Below are positions 1 through 6,288 of a DNA stretch of 7,185 nucleotides, piece by piece. The DNA is from Desulfobacteraceae bacterium. GTDB taxonomy: Bacteria > Desulfobacterota > Desulfobacteria > Desulfobacterales > Desulfosarcinaceae. A model generated the notes under the pieces. It did no database searches and had not been told where the DNA came from. It saw only the letters and a list, made by a program, of their open reading frames with translations. The stretch lies in contig JALVQM010000053.1 in assembly GCA_027025615.1 (NCBI GenBank), positions 1 to 7,185 of the forward strand, read 5' to 3'. The translations under genes were made by a program, and so were the position numbers. Each line of letters starts with the position of its first letter. The first letter of the stretch is position 1.

Positions 1-2037
1 GTCTATGGCCTCCAGCTTGCCTTCCAGGCCGGCCACCTTGATGGCATCTTCCACGTTCACCAGACAGAAAGGACAAGCAGTGACAATCACGTTGGCTCCC
101 GCTTCGGCGGCCATCTTGACGCGCAGCACGCCCATACGCTCTTCTTCTTCCGGCTCGTAGAAAAGCATCAACCCGCCGCCACCGCAACAGAATGACCGGT
201 CACGACAGCGCTCCATTTCGACCCTTTTCATCCCCGGGATAGCATCCAGGACGGTTCGCGGGTCATCATAGAGACCGTTGTGGCGGCCCAGGTAACATGG
301 GTCGTGATATGTATAAATCCTGCCTTCTTCTTCAAGGGGGTTAAACTTAAGACTACCGGCATTGAGCAGACTTGCCAAATACTGGCTTATATGCTGGACC
401 GGGGGCAAGTCCTGGTAATCGTTTTTCAAGGCGTTCATGGCATGGGGGTCAGCGGTGACGATCCTGGTTACACCGGCTTTTTCGATAGCCGCGGTATTTT
501 GCTCCTTAAGATCCTGGAAAAGCATCTCTTCGCCAAAACGACGCACCTCGTGACCGCTGTCTTTTTCGGCCTTTCCAAGGATTCCAAAATCAGTCCCGGT
601 GGCATGCAACACCCTGGCCGTGGCCCTTGCAATTTCCTGCATCCGGTCATCGTAAGACGAAATACTGTCAACAAAATAAAGCACTTCAGCTGACTGCTTA
701 CCGTCAAGTATCCTGACCGGCACTTCTTCGGCCAGCTCCTTTGTCCATTCAACCCGCTTTTTTTCCAGCTTACCCCAAGGGTTGCCGCGTTTTTCAAGGG
801 CCCGCAAGGGTTTCTGGAGAGACTGGGGCACCATTCCCTCGTCCACCATTCCCCGTCGCAGATCGACTATCTTGTCTATATACTCAATGCCCAGAGGACA
901 TTCCTGCTCACATGCCCCACAGGTAGTACAGGACCAGATTTCGTCTTCCTCGTAAATATTGCCGATCAACTCCTCACCGACTACAAACGGTGCCTTGTAA
1001 GGATAGACCGGATAATTCTTAAAAAGCAGGTCCCGACCCTTGATGCTTATAAAGCGCGGAGACAAGGGCCGGCCAACGGCATTGGCCGGGCAATTGTCCG
1101 AGCACCGGCCACAATCGGCACAAGAGTAAAAATCCAGCATGTGCTTCCAGGTAAAGTCTTCGAGCTTCTTAACTCCGAAAGATTCAAGGTCATCCAGTTT
1201 GTCGTCCGGCACACCATAACGCACCGGCTTGATATTGCCCCGGCGGGTACGCATGAAAAGGACGTTGAAAAAAGATGTGATGACATGGAAATGCTTGCCC
1301 ATCGGCAGAAAACAGAGAAAAGAGAAAAATACCAGATCATGAACATAATAAGCGGCAACGTGAAGCCCCTGGAGGGTTTCCAGGGATTTGTTCGCCAGAA
1401 TGTTTTTGAAAATCCAGGCCAGGGAAATGGGCGCAAGAAATTCGGAATGGATTGCTTTTTGAGTCTGGGCTGCTGCCAGCGATCCCTCGAACAGGCTTTC
1501 GCTCAGCATCAAGGCGGCAATCATGCCCAATACAAAGATTGCCTCCCATGTATGATCTTTGCCGTATTTGGCAGGTACTGCGTAACGTTCAGGTTTGAAA
1601 ATACCACGTCGCACTGCGGCGATGACCACTGCCACCAACACCCATGTGGCAGCATAATCCTTGAACACATTGTAGATTTTTCCAACCATCCCATCCAGTC
1701 CCGGTGGTACGAAGTTGGGAAAAACTCCAATGACCACCATGGCCGTTGAACGGATACTGAGCACCAGGAAACCGGAAAAGATCAGGATATGCAGCACTCC
1801 GGCCAGCATGTAACGCGGCTGACGCCACTGCAGCAGCCAGATTGTCACGAGTTGACGCATTCTTTGGGCAAGATTATCAAATCGCTGGTCGGGCGCTGCC
1901 TTGATCAAAGGAGCAGACCTTATTGCCATGATGTAAGTAAAAAGGGCGACACCGGCAATAGGGATAGCGATTGAAAAAATAACCGTCGGTATGAAAAGGA
2001 AAAAGTACTTGGCGGGCGGTATCAACGCAGTTTCCAT
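1..2037 (-). CDS. Membrane-bound Fe-S oxidoreductase of the EtfAB:menaquinone oxidoreductase (EMO/DUF224) type, 3' end outside window
   Basis: The frame is open from ATG at 2037 to position 1 (679 codons, no stop), so only the C-terminal end is missing. Residues 1-250 are membrane-embedded and NarI-like. Hydrophobic stretches lie near 12-38, 78-106, 128-143, 165-184 and 225-247, with candidate heme-b histidines H83, H226, H233, H249 and H251. Two 4Fe-4S motifs follow: C306/C309/C312/C316 and C370/C373/C376/C380. Two CCG domains of the heterodisulfide-reductase type come next. The second is intact (C581, C617-C618-G619, C655 and C658). The first has lost every ligand (S458, D493-S494, D530, A533). 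Family knowledge: EMO moves electrons from reduced EtfAB, fed by acyl-CoA dehydrogenases, to menaquinone. An in-frame TAA at 2043-2041 fixes ATG 2037 as the furthest upstream start. The best Shine-Dalgarno, AGGGAG (2057-2052), is 14 nt away, which is long. Partner etfBA genes are often adjacent and may lie beyond the left edge. The family call is firm; the exact electron partner is inferred. Confidence 0.88.
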   Translation of the reverse strand, partial: METALIPPAKYFFLFIPTVIFSIAIPIAGVALFTYIMAIRSAPLIKAAPDQRFDNLAQRMRQLVTIWLLQWRQPRYMLAGVLHILIFSGFLVLSIRSTAMVVIGVFPNFVPPGLDGMVGKIYNVFKDYAATWVLVAVVIAAVRRGIFKPERYAVPAKYGKDHTWEAIFVLGMIAALMLSESLFEGSLAAAQTQKAIHSEFLAPISLAWIFKNILANKSLETLQGLHVAAYYVHDLVFFSFLCFLPMGKHFHVITSFFNVLFMRTRRGNIKPVRYGVPDDKLDDLESFGVKKLEDFTWKHMLDFYSCADCGRCSDNCPANAVGRPLSPRFISIKGRDLLFKNYPVYPYKAPFVVGEELIGNIYEEDEIWSCTTCGACEQECPLGIEYIDKIVDLRRGMVDEGMVPQSLQKPLRALEKRGNPWGKLEKKRVEWTKELAEEVPVRILDGKQSAEVLYFVDSISSYDDRMQEIARATARVLHATGTDFGILGKAEKDSGHEVRRFGEEMLFQDLKEQNTAAIEKAGVTRIVTADPHAMNALKNDYQDLPPVQHISQYLASLLNAGSLKFNPLEEEGRIYTYHDPCYLGRHNGLYDDPRTVLDAIPGMKRVEMERCRDRSFCCGGGGLMLFYEPEEEERMGVLRVKMAAEAGANVIVTACPFCLVNVEDAIKVAGLEGKLEAID

Positions 2038-2086
2038 TTTTTACTTTTAAACTCCCTTCATCTGTGATAATTGCAGGCTACCAAAA

Positions 2087-2104
2087 TGAATGAGCATTCA
2101 TTCA
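2087..2104. promoter_or_regulatory. FadR-like operator (imperfect copy) at the oxidoreductase promoter
   Basis: The plus-strand sequence TGAATGAGCATTCATTCA matches 16 of 18 positions of the perfect palindrome at 6939-6956. It differs only at the two bases just left of the centre of symmetry (GC instead of AT). It lies 20 bp downstream of the TTGACA hexamer and 50 bp upstream of the oxidoreductase start codon. TGAATGA...TCATTCA half-sites are those I know for the Bacillus subtilis TetR-type FadR. That the regulator encoded at 6289-6939 binds here is inference. Confidence 0.68.
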
Positions 2105-2130
2105 TTACCCGGGGCCGTCACCCCTGTCAA
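2102..2130 (-). promoter_or_regulatory. Putative sigma70-type promoter of the Fe-S oxidoreductase gene
   Basis: A perfect -35 hexamer, TTGACA, reads on the minus strand at 2130-2125. With a 17-nt spacer the -10 position is TAATGA (2107-2102), a poor match, so the -10 is uncertain. The block CTTGACAGGGG (2131-2121) is identical to the one upstream of the regulator gene at 6985-6975. The -10 and probable transcription start overlap the FadR-like box, as expected for repression by promoter occlusion. Confidence 0.5.
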
Positions 2131-2369
2131 GCAAAAAAGTCAGCCCTTTCCTGGCGTTGGGTAAACATAATTAATGTACCTTGACCAACAGGCTTTAATA
2201 AAAAAATGTTGAATTCCCATTACATAACAATTGTGATCGATAAATGGGCAATAAGTACGCTGGTGTTTTGGCCCAGCGACCTTCTTTCCCATACCAAAGC
2301 CCATAATGTCAAATATGAAGATTAAACAAAGCGATCTTAAATCTAAAAGGGTGGATGGATATCTATAAG

Positions 2370-2387
2370 AAAAATTAGCTAATTTTT
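2370..2387. promoter_or_regulatory. 18-bp perfect palindrome over the ligase -35 region, candidate operator
   Basis: AAAAATTAGCTAATTTTT is an exact 18-bp inverted repeat without spacer, centred 20-21 bp upstream of the TATAAT hexamer, so it covers the expected -35. Its sequence is unrelated to the FadR-like boxes in this window. A perfect palindrome at this position suggests binding by a dimeric regulator, but the A/T-rich background raises the chance of coincidence. No binding protein can be named. Confidence 0.4.
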
Positions 2388-2404
2388 TAAAATTACGCTA
2401 TAAT
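2375..2404 (+). promoter_or_regulatory. Putative promoter of the long-chain acyl-CoA synthetase gene
   Basis: A perfect -10 hexamer, TATAAT, sits at 2399-2404. The best -35 at 18-bp spacing is TTAGCT (2375-2380), matching only 3 of 6 consensus bases, which suggests a promoter helped by an activator or by the flanking A/T tracts. Transcription from about 2411 would give a leader of about 147 nt before the ATG at 2558. No FadR-like box is visible near this promoter. Confidence 0.5.
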
Positions 2405-2488
2405 TACAAAAAATCCAGAAAAGCAGCGGCCCTAATTTCAAGCCATGACAATCTGGGGCAGAAACAGTTAATGGCGTAATAACACTGC

Positions 2489-2524
2489 CTCTGGTGCCGG
2501 ATCTCAGCAATCGGCAAATCAGGG
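2489..2524 (+). other. Hairpin in the ligase mRNA leader
   Basis: Two stacked stems form in the putative 5' leader. The outer stem pairs CTCTG (2489-2493) with CAGGG (2520-2524), including one G-U pair. The inner stem pairs TGCCG (2495-2499) with CGGCA (2512-2516), closing a 12-nt loop. A one-by-three internal loop separates them. No T-run follows, so it is not an intrinsic terminator. It ends about 20 nt before the ribosome binding site. I recognise no riboswitch class, and its role, if any, is unknown. Confidence 0.3.
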
Positions 2525-2544
2525 ATAAAACGGTAACACCATAT

Positions 2545-2551
2545 AAAGGAG
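2545..2551 (+). promoter_or_regulatory. Ribosome binding site of the acyl-CoA synthetase
   Basis: AAAGGAG lies 6 nt before the ATG at 2558. Sequence and spacing are near ideal and support this start, which also gives the expected N-terminus for the family. Confidence 0.85.
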
Positions 2552-2557
2552 ATACGC

Positions 2558-4252
2558 ATGGCAGACACGGCTTATTATCAAGACAAACCATGGCTGGCCT
2601 TTTATCGTCAGGGTATAGCCGAACACCTGGACTATGAAAATAAATGCATGCCGGCGTACCTGGACAGTTCGGCCGAAAAATTTCCCGACAAGATGGCTTT
2701 AAGCTTCCAAGGTTACGAAATTACCTTCGCCCGGTTAAAGGAGATGGTCGACCGCTTTGCAGCCTGCCTGGCCGGTTTCGGTATTGGTAAAGGGGACGCG
2801 GTAGCCATTTTGCTGCCAAATGTGATTCCATGCGTGGTGGCTTATTATGCAATCATGCGCCTGGGCGCTGTTACAGTAATGAACAACCCGCTATACTCGG
2901 ATCGCGAGCTGGAACACCAGTTCAACGATTCCGGATCCAAGGTCCTTATCACCTTGGATTTGCTGGTAAAACGGATGGTCGCCTTGAGACCCAAAACATC
3001 TATCCGCCAAATAGTTTACACCTCAATCGGTGATTACCTGCCTTTTCCAAAGAACCTGCTATTCCCGCTGGTGGCCAGGAAAAAGGGTTTGGCTGCAAAA
3101 GTAGATCCTGCTCCCGAGCTTTACCGCTGGAAAAACCTTATCTCGGCCAACCAGCCCATGGCCGGGCACGGTGAGCTCAGCTTTGACGACGTGGCCATGT
3201 ATCAATACACAGGAGGGACCACCGGAGTTTCAAAGGGTGTCATGCTGACCCACGGCAACCTGAGCAAGCAGGTCCAGCAATTGAAAGCCTGGTTCCCTGA
3301 ATTCGGCCACGATGAAATAATGCTCGGGGCCCTGCCCTTTTTCCATGTTTTCGGCCTGTCCACGGCCATGAATCTGGCCATTTGCCTTGGGTGGGGCAAC
3401 ATCCTTGTCCCCAAGCCCCAGCCACCCCAGTTAATAGAAGCCATCAGCAAGTACAAACCGACCTTTGCCCCCCTGGTACCCACCATGTACATAGGCATGC
3501 TTCAGCACCCTGATATTGAAAAGGTAGACCTGACTTCCATCAAGGGCTGTTTTTCAGGCAGCGCGCCGCTTCCTGTGGAAGTAATCCGTGAATTTGAAGA
3601 GCGCACCGGCGCGGTAATCGTCGAAGGCTACGGACTTACTGAGACATCCCCGGTTACCCACATCAACCCCTTTGCCACGGACATGCGCAAAGTAGGCAGT
3701 ATCGGCATCCCTATTCCAGACACCGAATGCCGCATTGTCGATCTTAACGACGGCACAACTGATGTTCCGGTGGGAGAATCGGGAGAACTGTTGATAAAAG
3801 GCCCCCAGGTAATGAAAGGCTACTGGGATCGCCCTGATGCAACAGCAGAAACCCTTACCGATGGCTGGTTGCACACCGGAGACATCGCCCGGATGGACCA
3901 AGACGGGTATTTCTATATCGTTGATCGTAAAAAAGACATGATAATCTCCGGTGGCTATAATGTTTATCCCCGTGATATCGAAGAAGTCTACTTCGAACAC
4001 CCCAAAGTGCTGGAAGCAACTGCCATCGGCATTCCTCATCCCAAACGAGGAGAAGCAGTAAAAGTTTTCATAGTTTTGAAACCTGGAGAAAAGGCAACCG
4101 AAAAGGAAATGATAGACTACTGCAGGGATAAGCTGGCCAAGTACAAATGGCCGACCGAAATCGAATTTCGTGCCGAACTGCCCAAGTCAAACGTGGGCAA
4201 GGTATTGAAAAAAAACCTGCGAGCTGAGGAGCTGAATAAAAGAGGCAAGTAA
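2558..4252 (+). CDS. fadD: Long-chain fatty acid--CoA ligase (acyl-CoA synthetase, AMP-forming)
   Basis: This 564-aa protein belongs to the ANL adenylate-forming superfamily and has the usual length for FadD/LcfA enzymes. It activates a fatty acid with ATP to an acyl-AMP and then an acyl-CoA, in the cytoplasm or at the inner membrane face, which is the entry step of beta-oxidation. Core motifs are in order: phosphate-binding A3 YTGGTTGVSKG (217-227, with Ser in place of the usual Pro), A5 GYGLTETSP (357-365), A7 around W437-LHTGD (437-442), the hinge DRKKD (456-460), A8 ISGGYNVYP (463-471), and A10 PKSNVGK with the adenylation lysine K548. The N-terminal pattern, including PLYSDRELE (111-119) and DYLPFPKN (159-166), resembles Bacillus LcfA, which favours a long-chain substrate, but chain length cannot be read from sequence. 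The gene has its own promoter region, diverges from the oxidoreductase gene and converges on the dehydrogenase gene. No truncation or frameshift is seen. Confidence 0.93.
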   Translation: MADTAYYQDKPWLAFYRQGIAEHLDYENKCMPAYLDSSAEKFPDKMALSFQGYEITFARLKEMVDRFAACLAGFGIGKGDAVAILLPNVIPCVVAYYAIMRLGAVTVMNNPLYSDRELEHQFNDSGSKVLITLDLLVKRMVALRPKTSIRQIVYTSIGDYLPFPKNLLFPLVARKKGLAAKVDPAPELYRWKNLISANQPMAGHGELSFDDVAMYQYTGGTTGVSKGVMLTHGNLSKQVQQLKAWFPEFGHDEIMLGALPFFHVFGLSTAMNLAICLGWGNILVPKPQPPQLIEAISKYKPTFAPLVPTMYIGMLQHPDIEKVDLTSIKGCFSGSAPLPVEVIREFEERTGAVIVEGYGLTETSPVTHINPFATDMRKVGSIGIPIPDTECRIVDLNDGTTDVPVGESGELLIKGPQVMKGYWDRPDATAETLTDGWLHTGDIARMDQDGYFYIVDRKKDMIISGGYNVYPRDIEEVYFEHPKVLEATAIGIPHPKRGEAVKVFIVLKPGEKATEKEMIDYCRDKLAKYKWPTEIEFRAELPKSNVGKVLKKNLRAEELNKRGK

Positions 4253-4300
4253 AAACTGCAGGCGTGACCTGTTGGAGACGGACATTCGGCAGACACTGAT

Positions 4301-4339
4301 AAAAGCTGCCGGGCAGGTAAAACCTGCCCGGCGGCTTTT
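4301..4339. terminator. Bidirectional intrinsic terminator between convergent genes
   Basis: An 18-bp inverted repeat pairs 4301-4318 with 4322-4339 around the 3-nt loop AAA. The only imperfection is one G-U (T4307/G4333). The stem is G+C-rich in the centre and ends in AAAA on the left and TTTT on the right, so each strand leaves a U-run. It lies 48 bp past the ligase stop and 24 bp past the dehydrogenase stop and can end both transcripts. Confidence 0.92.
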
Positions 4340-4363
4340 GTTTGCATTTTGCTTGGCTGCTTT

Positions 4364-6181
4364 TTATTTTCCGCCAAAGGCGTCTTCGGAAATTTCCACG
4401 GCAGCCCCGTTTGTTTTGACAATGGCGTCCATTTTACCCAAAGTGGCCGGCAAAATGACCTGGGTAAAATACTCTGCACTTCTGATCTGACCTTCATAAA
4501 AAGCCTTGTCTTTTTTGCGGGCGCCTTTTTCCAGCTTGGAAGCGGCAATCACTGCTCTCCAGAGAAGCATCCATGCAAGAACCACATCACCGGAAACTTC
4601 CAGCAAAGGATGGGCAAAGGCAAAGGCCTTCAAAACCTCCGGGCTCATTGCCTTTCCTCCCAGATGCATGGCAACTTCGCCCAGCTTGTTCAAAGCCTTT
4701 TCCAGCTCGATCGCCATGCCGGACAATTGGTCGATTGCTTTGGCCCTGGCCACGACCTGCTGAATTTCACCCATCAAATCCATTATGGGTTTGCCTTTGT
4801 TCAGACCCAGTTTGCGGCCCAGCAAATCCATGGCCTGGATCCCATTGGTCCCCTCATAGATCAGGGTAATCCGGCAATCACGCAGGAGTTGTTCCTGGGG
4901 GTATTCACGAATGTACCCGTAGCCACCGTAAACCTGGACTCCCAGGCTACAGATTTCAAAGGCACGGTCAGTCACATATCCTTTGCAAATGGGAATAAGC
5001 AAATCGATAATCCCCTGGTACTTTTCCCTAATCTGTTCATCCTCGGCAAGATGTTTGCGGTCGGTCAACAGGCCAACATAATAAAGAAGGCTGCGCATTC
5101 CTTCCACGTAAGCCTTCATGTGCAAAAGCATGCGACGCACATCCGGATGCTGGATGATGGGTACAGAAGGGGCTGCCGGATCCATCATTTTCAGCAGGTG
5201 CCTGCCCTGAACCCGCTGGCGGGCATAATTGACTGCGTTAAGGTAAGAAGCGCTGGCGCAGGCCATCCCCTGCATACCGACCAGCAGACGGGCTTCGTTC
5301 ATCATCAGGAACATGGCCCGCATACCCTTGTTTTCCTCTCCCAGCAAATAACCCCTGCACTTTCCTTTGCCGCCAAGAGATAATGAACAGGTCGGGTTGC
5401 CGTGGATACCCATTTTTTCTTCAATGCCGGTGCAGACCACGTCGTTGAACTCGCCCAGGCTGCCATCATCGTTGACCCAGTATTTCGGGACAAGGAACAA
5501 TGAAATCCCCTTGGTACCCTTGGGAGCCCCTTCAATGCGGGCCAGGACCGGATGAATTATGTTTTCAGCCAGGTCATGTTCGCCTGATGAAATAAAAATC
5601 TTGTTACCGGTTATTGAATAGGTGCCATCATCATTTTTAACTGCAGAGGTAGCCAGGGCGCCAACGTCAGAGCCTGCTTCCGGTTCGGTCAACAACATGG
5701 TCCCGGTCCATTTGCCGGTAAACATGTTTTTCAAAAACAGCTTCTTGAGCTTTTCTGTCCCAAAAGCCTCTACCAGCAGGGCTGCCCCATGGGTCAGGCC
5801 AGGATACATCATGAAAGCATAGTTGGCTCCATTAAAATAATCCCCACAGGCCATGGCCACCGTCCGCGGCATACCCTGACCGCCGTACTCCGGATCCTCG
5901 GGCAGGGCCAGCCATTCGCCCTCCAGGAACAATTCCCAAGCGCGCTTGTAGCATTCAGGTATGGTAACTTTTCCGTTTTCAAAAACACATCCTTGCTCGT
6001 CACCTTCCTTTTGGGTAGGTAAAATCTCTTTTACAGCCAGGTTGCGGGCCTCGGCCAATACCAGTTCAACTGTTTTCTTGTTGAACTCGGCAAATTTTTC
6101 ATGGTTGCTCAACTCGTCGACCTTGAGCTGTTCAAAAAGGACGAATTCTACATCTTTCCTGTCGGCAATTACCTGTGCCAT
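4364..6181 (-). CDS. Acyl-CoA dehydrogenase, FAD-dependent, large (DmdC-like) subfamily
   Basis: This 605-aa protein is about 200 residues longer than classical short-chain acyl-CoA dehydrogenases and fits the 590-610-aa subfamily with an N-terminal extension and a C-terminal DmdC-type domain. It oxidises an acyl-CoA to the trans-2-enoyl-CoA and passes electrons through FAD to an ETF. Visible features are: N-terminal extension (about 3-34), alpha-helical N domain (about 35-160), flavin and substrate motif TEPEAGSDVGAL (165-176), ISSGEHD (197-203), helical C domain (about 283-450) with IYEGTNGIQ, placing the catalytic base at E443, and an extra helical domain (about 468-590). ATG 6181 is supported by AGGGAG (6194-6189) at 7-nt spacing. 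It lies 107 bp downstream of the TetR-type regulator on the same strand with no terminator between them, so cotranscription is likely. Substrate chain length is not determinable. Homologues I know are common in sulfate-reducing Desulfobacterota. Confidence 0.93.
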   Translation of the reverse strand: MAQVIADRKDVEFVLFEQLKVDELSNHEKFAEFNKKTVELVLAEARNLAVKEILPTQKEGDEQGCVFENGKVTIPECYKRAWELFLEGEWLALPEDPEYGGQGMPRTVAMACGDYFNGANYAFMMYPGLTHGAALLVEAFGTEKLKKLFLKNMFTGKWTGTMLLTEPEAGSDVGALATSAVKNDDGTYSITGNKIFISSGEHDLAENIIHPVLARIEGAPKGTKGISLFLVPKYWVNDDGSLGEFNDVVCTGIEEKMGIHGNPTCSLSLGGKGKCRGYLLGEENKGMRAMFLMMNEARLLVGMQGMACASASYLNAVNYARQRVQGRHLLKMMDPAAPSVPIIQHPDVRRMLLHMKAYVEGMRSLLYYVGLLTDRKHLAEDEQIREKYQGIIDLLIPICKGYVTDRAFEICSLGVQVYGGYGYIREYPQEQLLRDCRITLIYEGTNGIQAMDLLGRKLGLNKGKPIMDLMGEIQQVVARAKAIDQLSGMAIELEKALNKLGEVAMHLGGKAMSPEVLKAFAFAHPLLEVSGDVVLAWMLLWRAVIAASKLEKGARKKDKAFYEGQIRSAEYFTQVILPATLGKMDAIVKTNGAAVEISEDAFGGK

Positions 6182-6288
6182 ATTTTTTCTCCCTGTTTAA
6201 TATTTATGATGGCATCGAAAAAGTCCGAAATATTTACCGGGTGGCAACCATAGCAAAACGCATATAATTACGACTGACCGGAGCATCA

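Larger units (their letters stand above)
2038..2557. other. 520-bp divergent intergenic region
   Basis: No credible gene lies in this stretch. The left part carries the minus-strand oxidoreductase promoter and the FadR-like box. The right part carries the plus-strand ligase promoter, a palindrome and a transcribed leader. The middle, about 2135-2365, is A+T-rich and not assigned. Its only structure I noted is a short hairpin, CGCTGG (2258-2263) with CCAGCG (2273-2278), 9-nt loop, and it has no clear T-run on either side. No tRNA, known riboswitch class or mobile-element end was recognised. Confidence 0.6.

Noticed and set aside
1141..1749. 202-codon open frame on the plus strand
   Set aside because: Antisense to the membrane and first Fe-S region of the oxidoreductase, which reads as an uninterrupted family member on the minus strand.
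2087..2106. Simple ATTC tandem repeat (microsatellite)
   Set aside because: The repeat is inverted about a centre and recurs as a perfect palindrome at the regulator promoter, so an operator explains it better than slippage.
2181..2210. TTGACC with downstream TTTAAT as a plus-strand promoter
   Set aside because: Spacing between the two elements is only 7 nt, and no -10 match lies at 16-18 nt.
2230..2246. TGTGATCGAT resembling a CRP/FNR-type site
   Set aside because: Only one half-site (TGTGA) is present; the required symmetric TCACA half is missing.
2445..2471. Possible 8-codon leader peptide in the ligase leader
   Set aside because: No Shine-Dalgarno precedes the ATG, the peptide has no repeated regulatory codons, and there is no attenuator-type terminator downstream.
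2379..2591. 70-codon minus-strand frame in the divergent intergenic region
   Set aside because: It overlaps the ligase start, its ribosome binding site and promoter, and its product looks like random hydrophobic sequence with no ribosome binding site.
3554..4039. 161-codon open frame on the minus strand
   Set aside because: Antisense to the ligase core motifs A5 to A8; no family pattern seen.
4349..5383. 344-codon open frame on the plus strand
   Set aside because: It lies wholly antisense to the acyl-CoA dehydrogenase, whose motifs and catalytic glutamate are clear. The product is low in recognisable pattern and has no Shine-Dalgarno.
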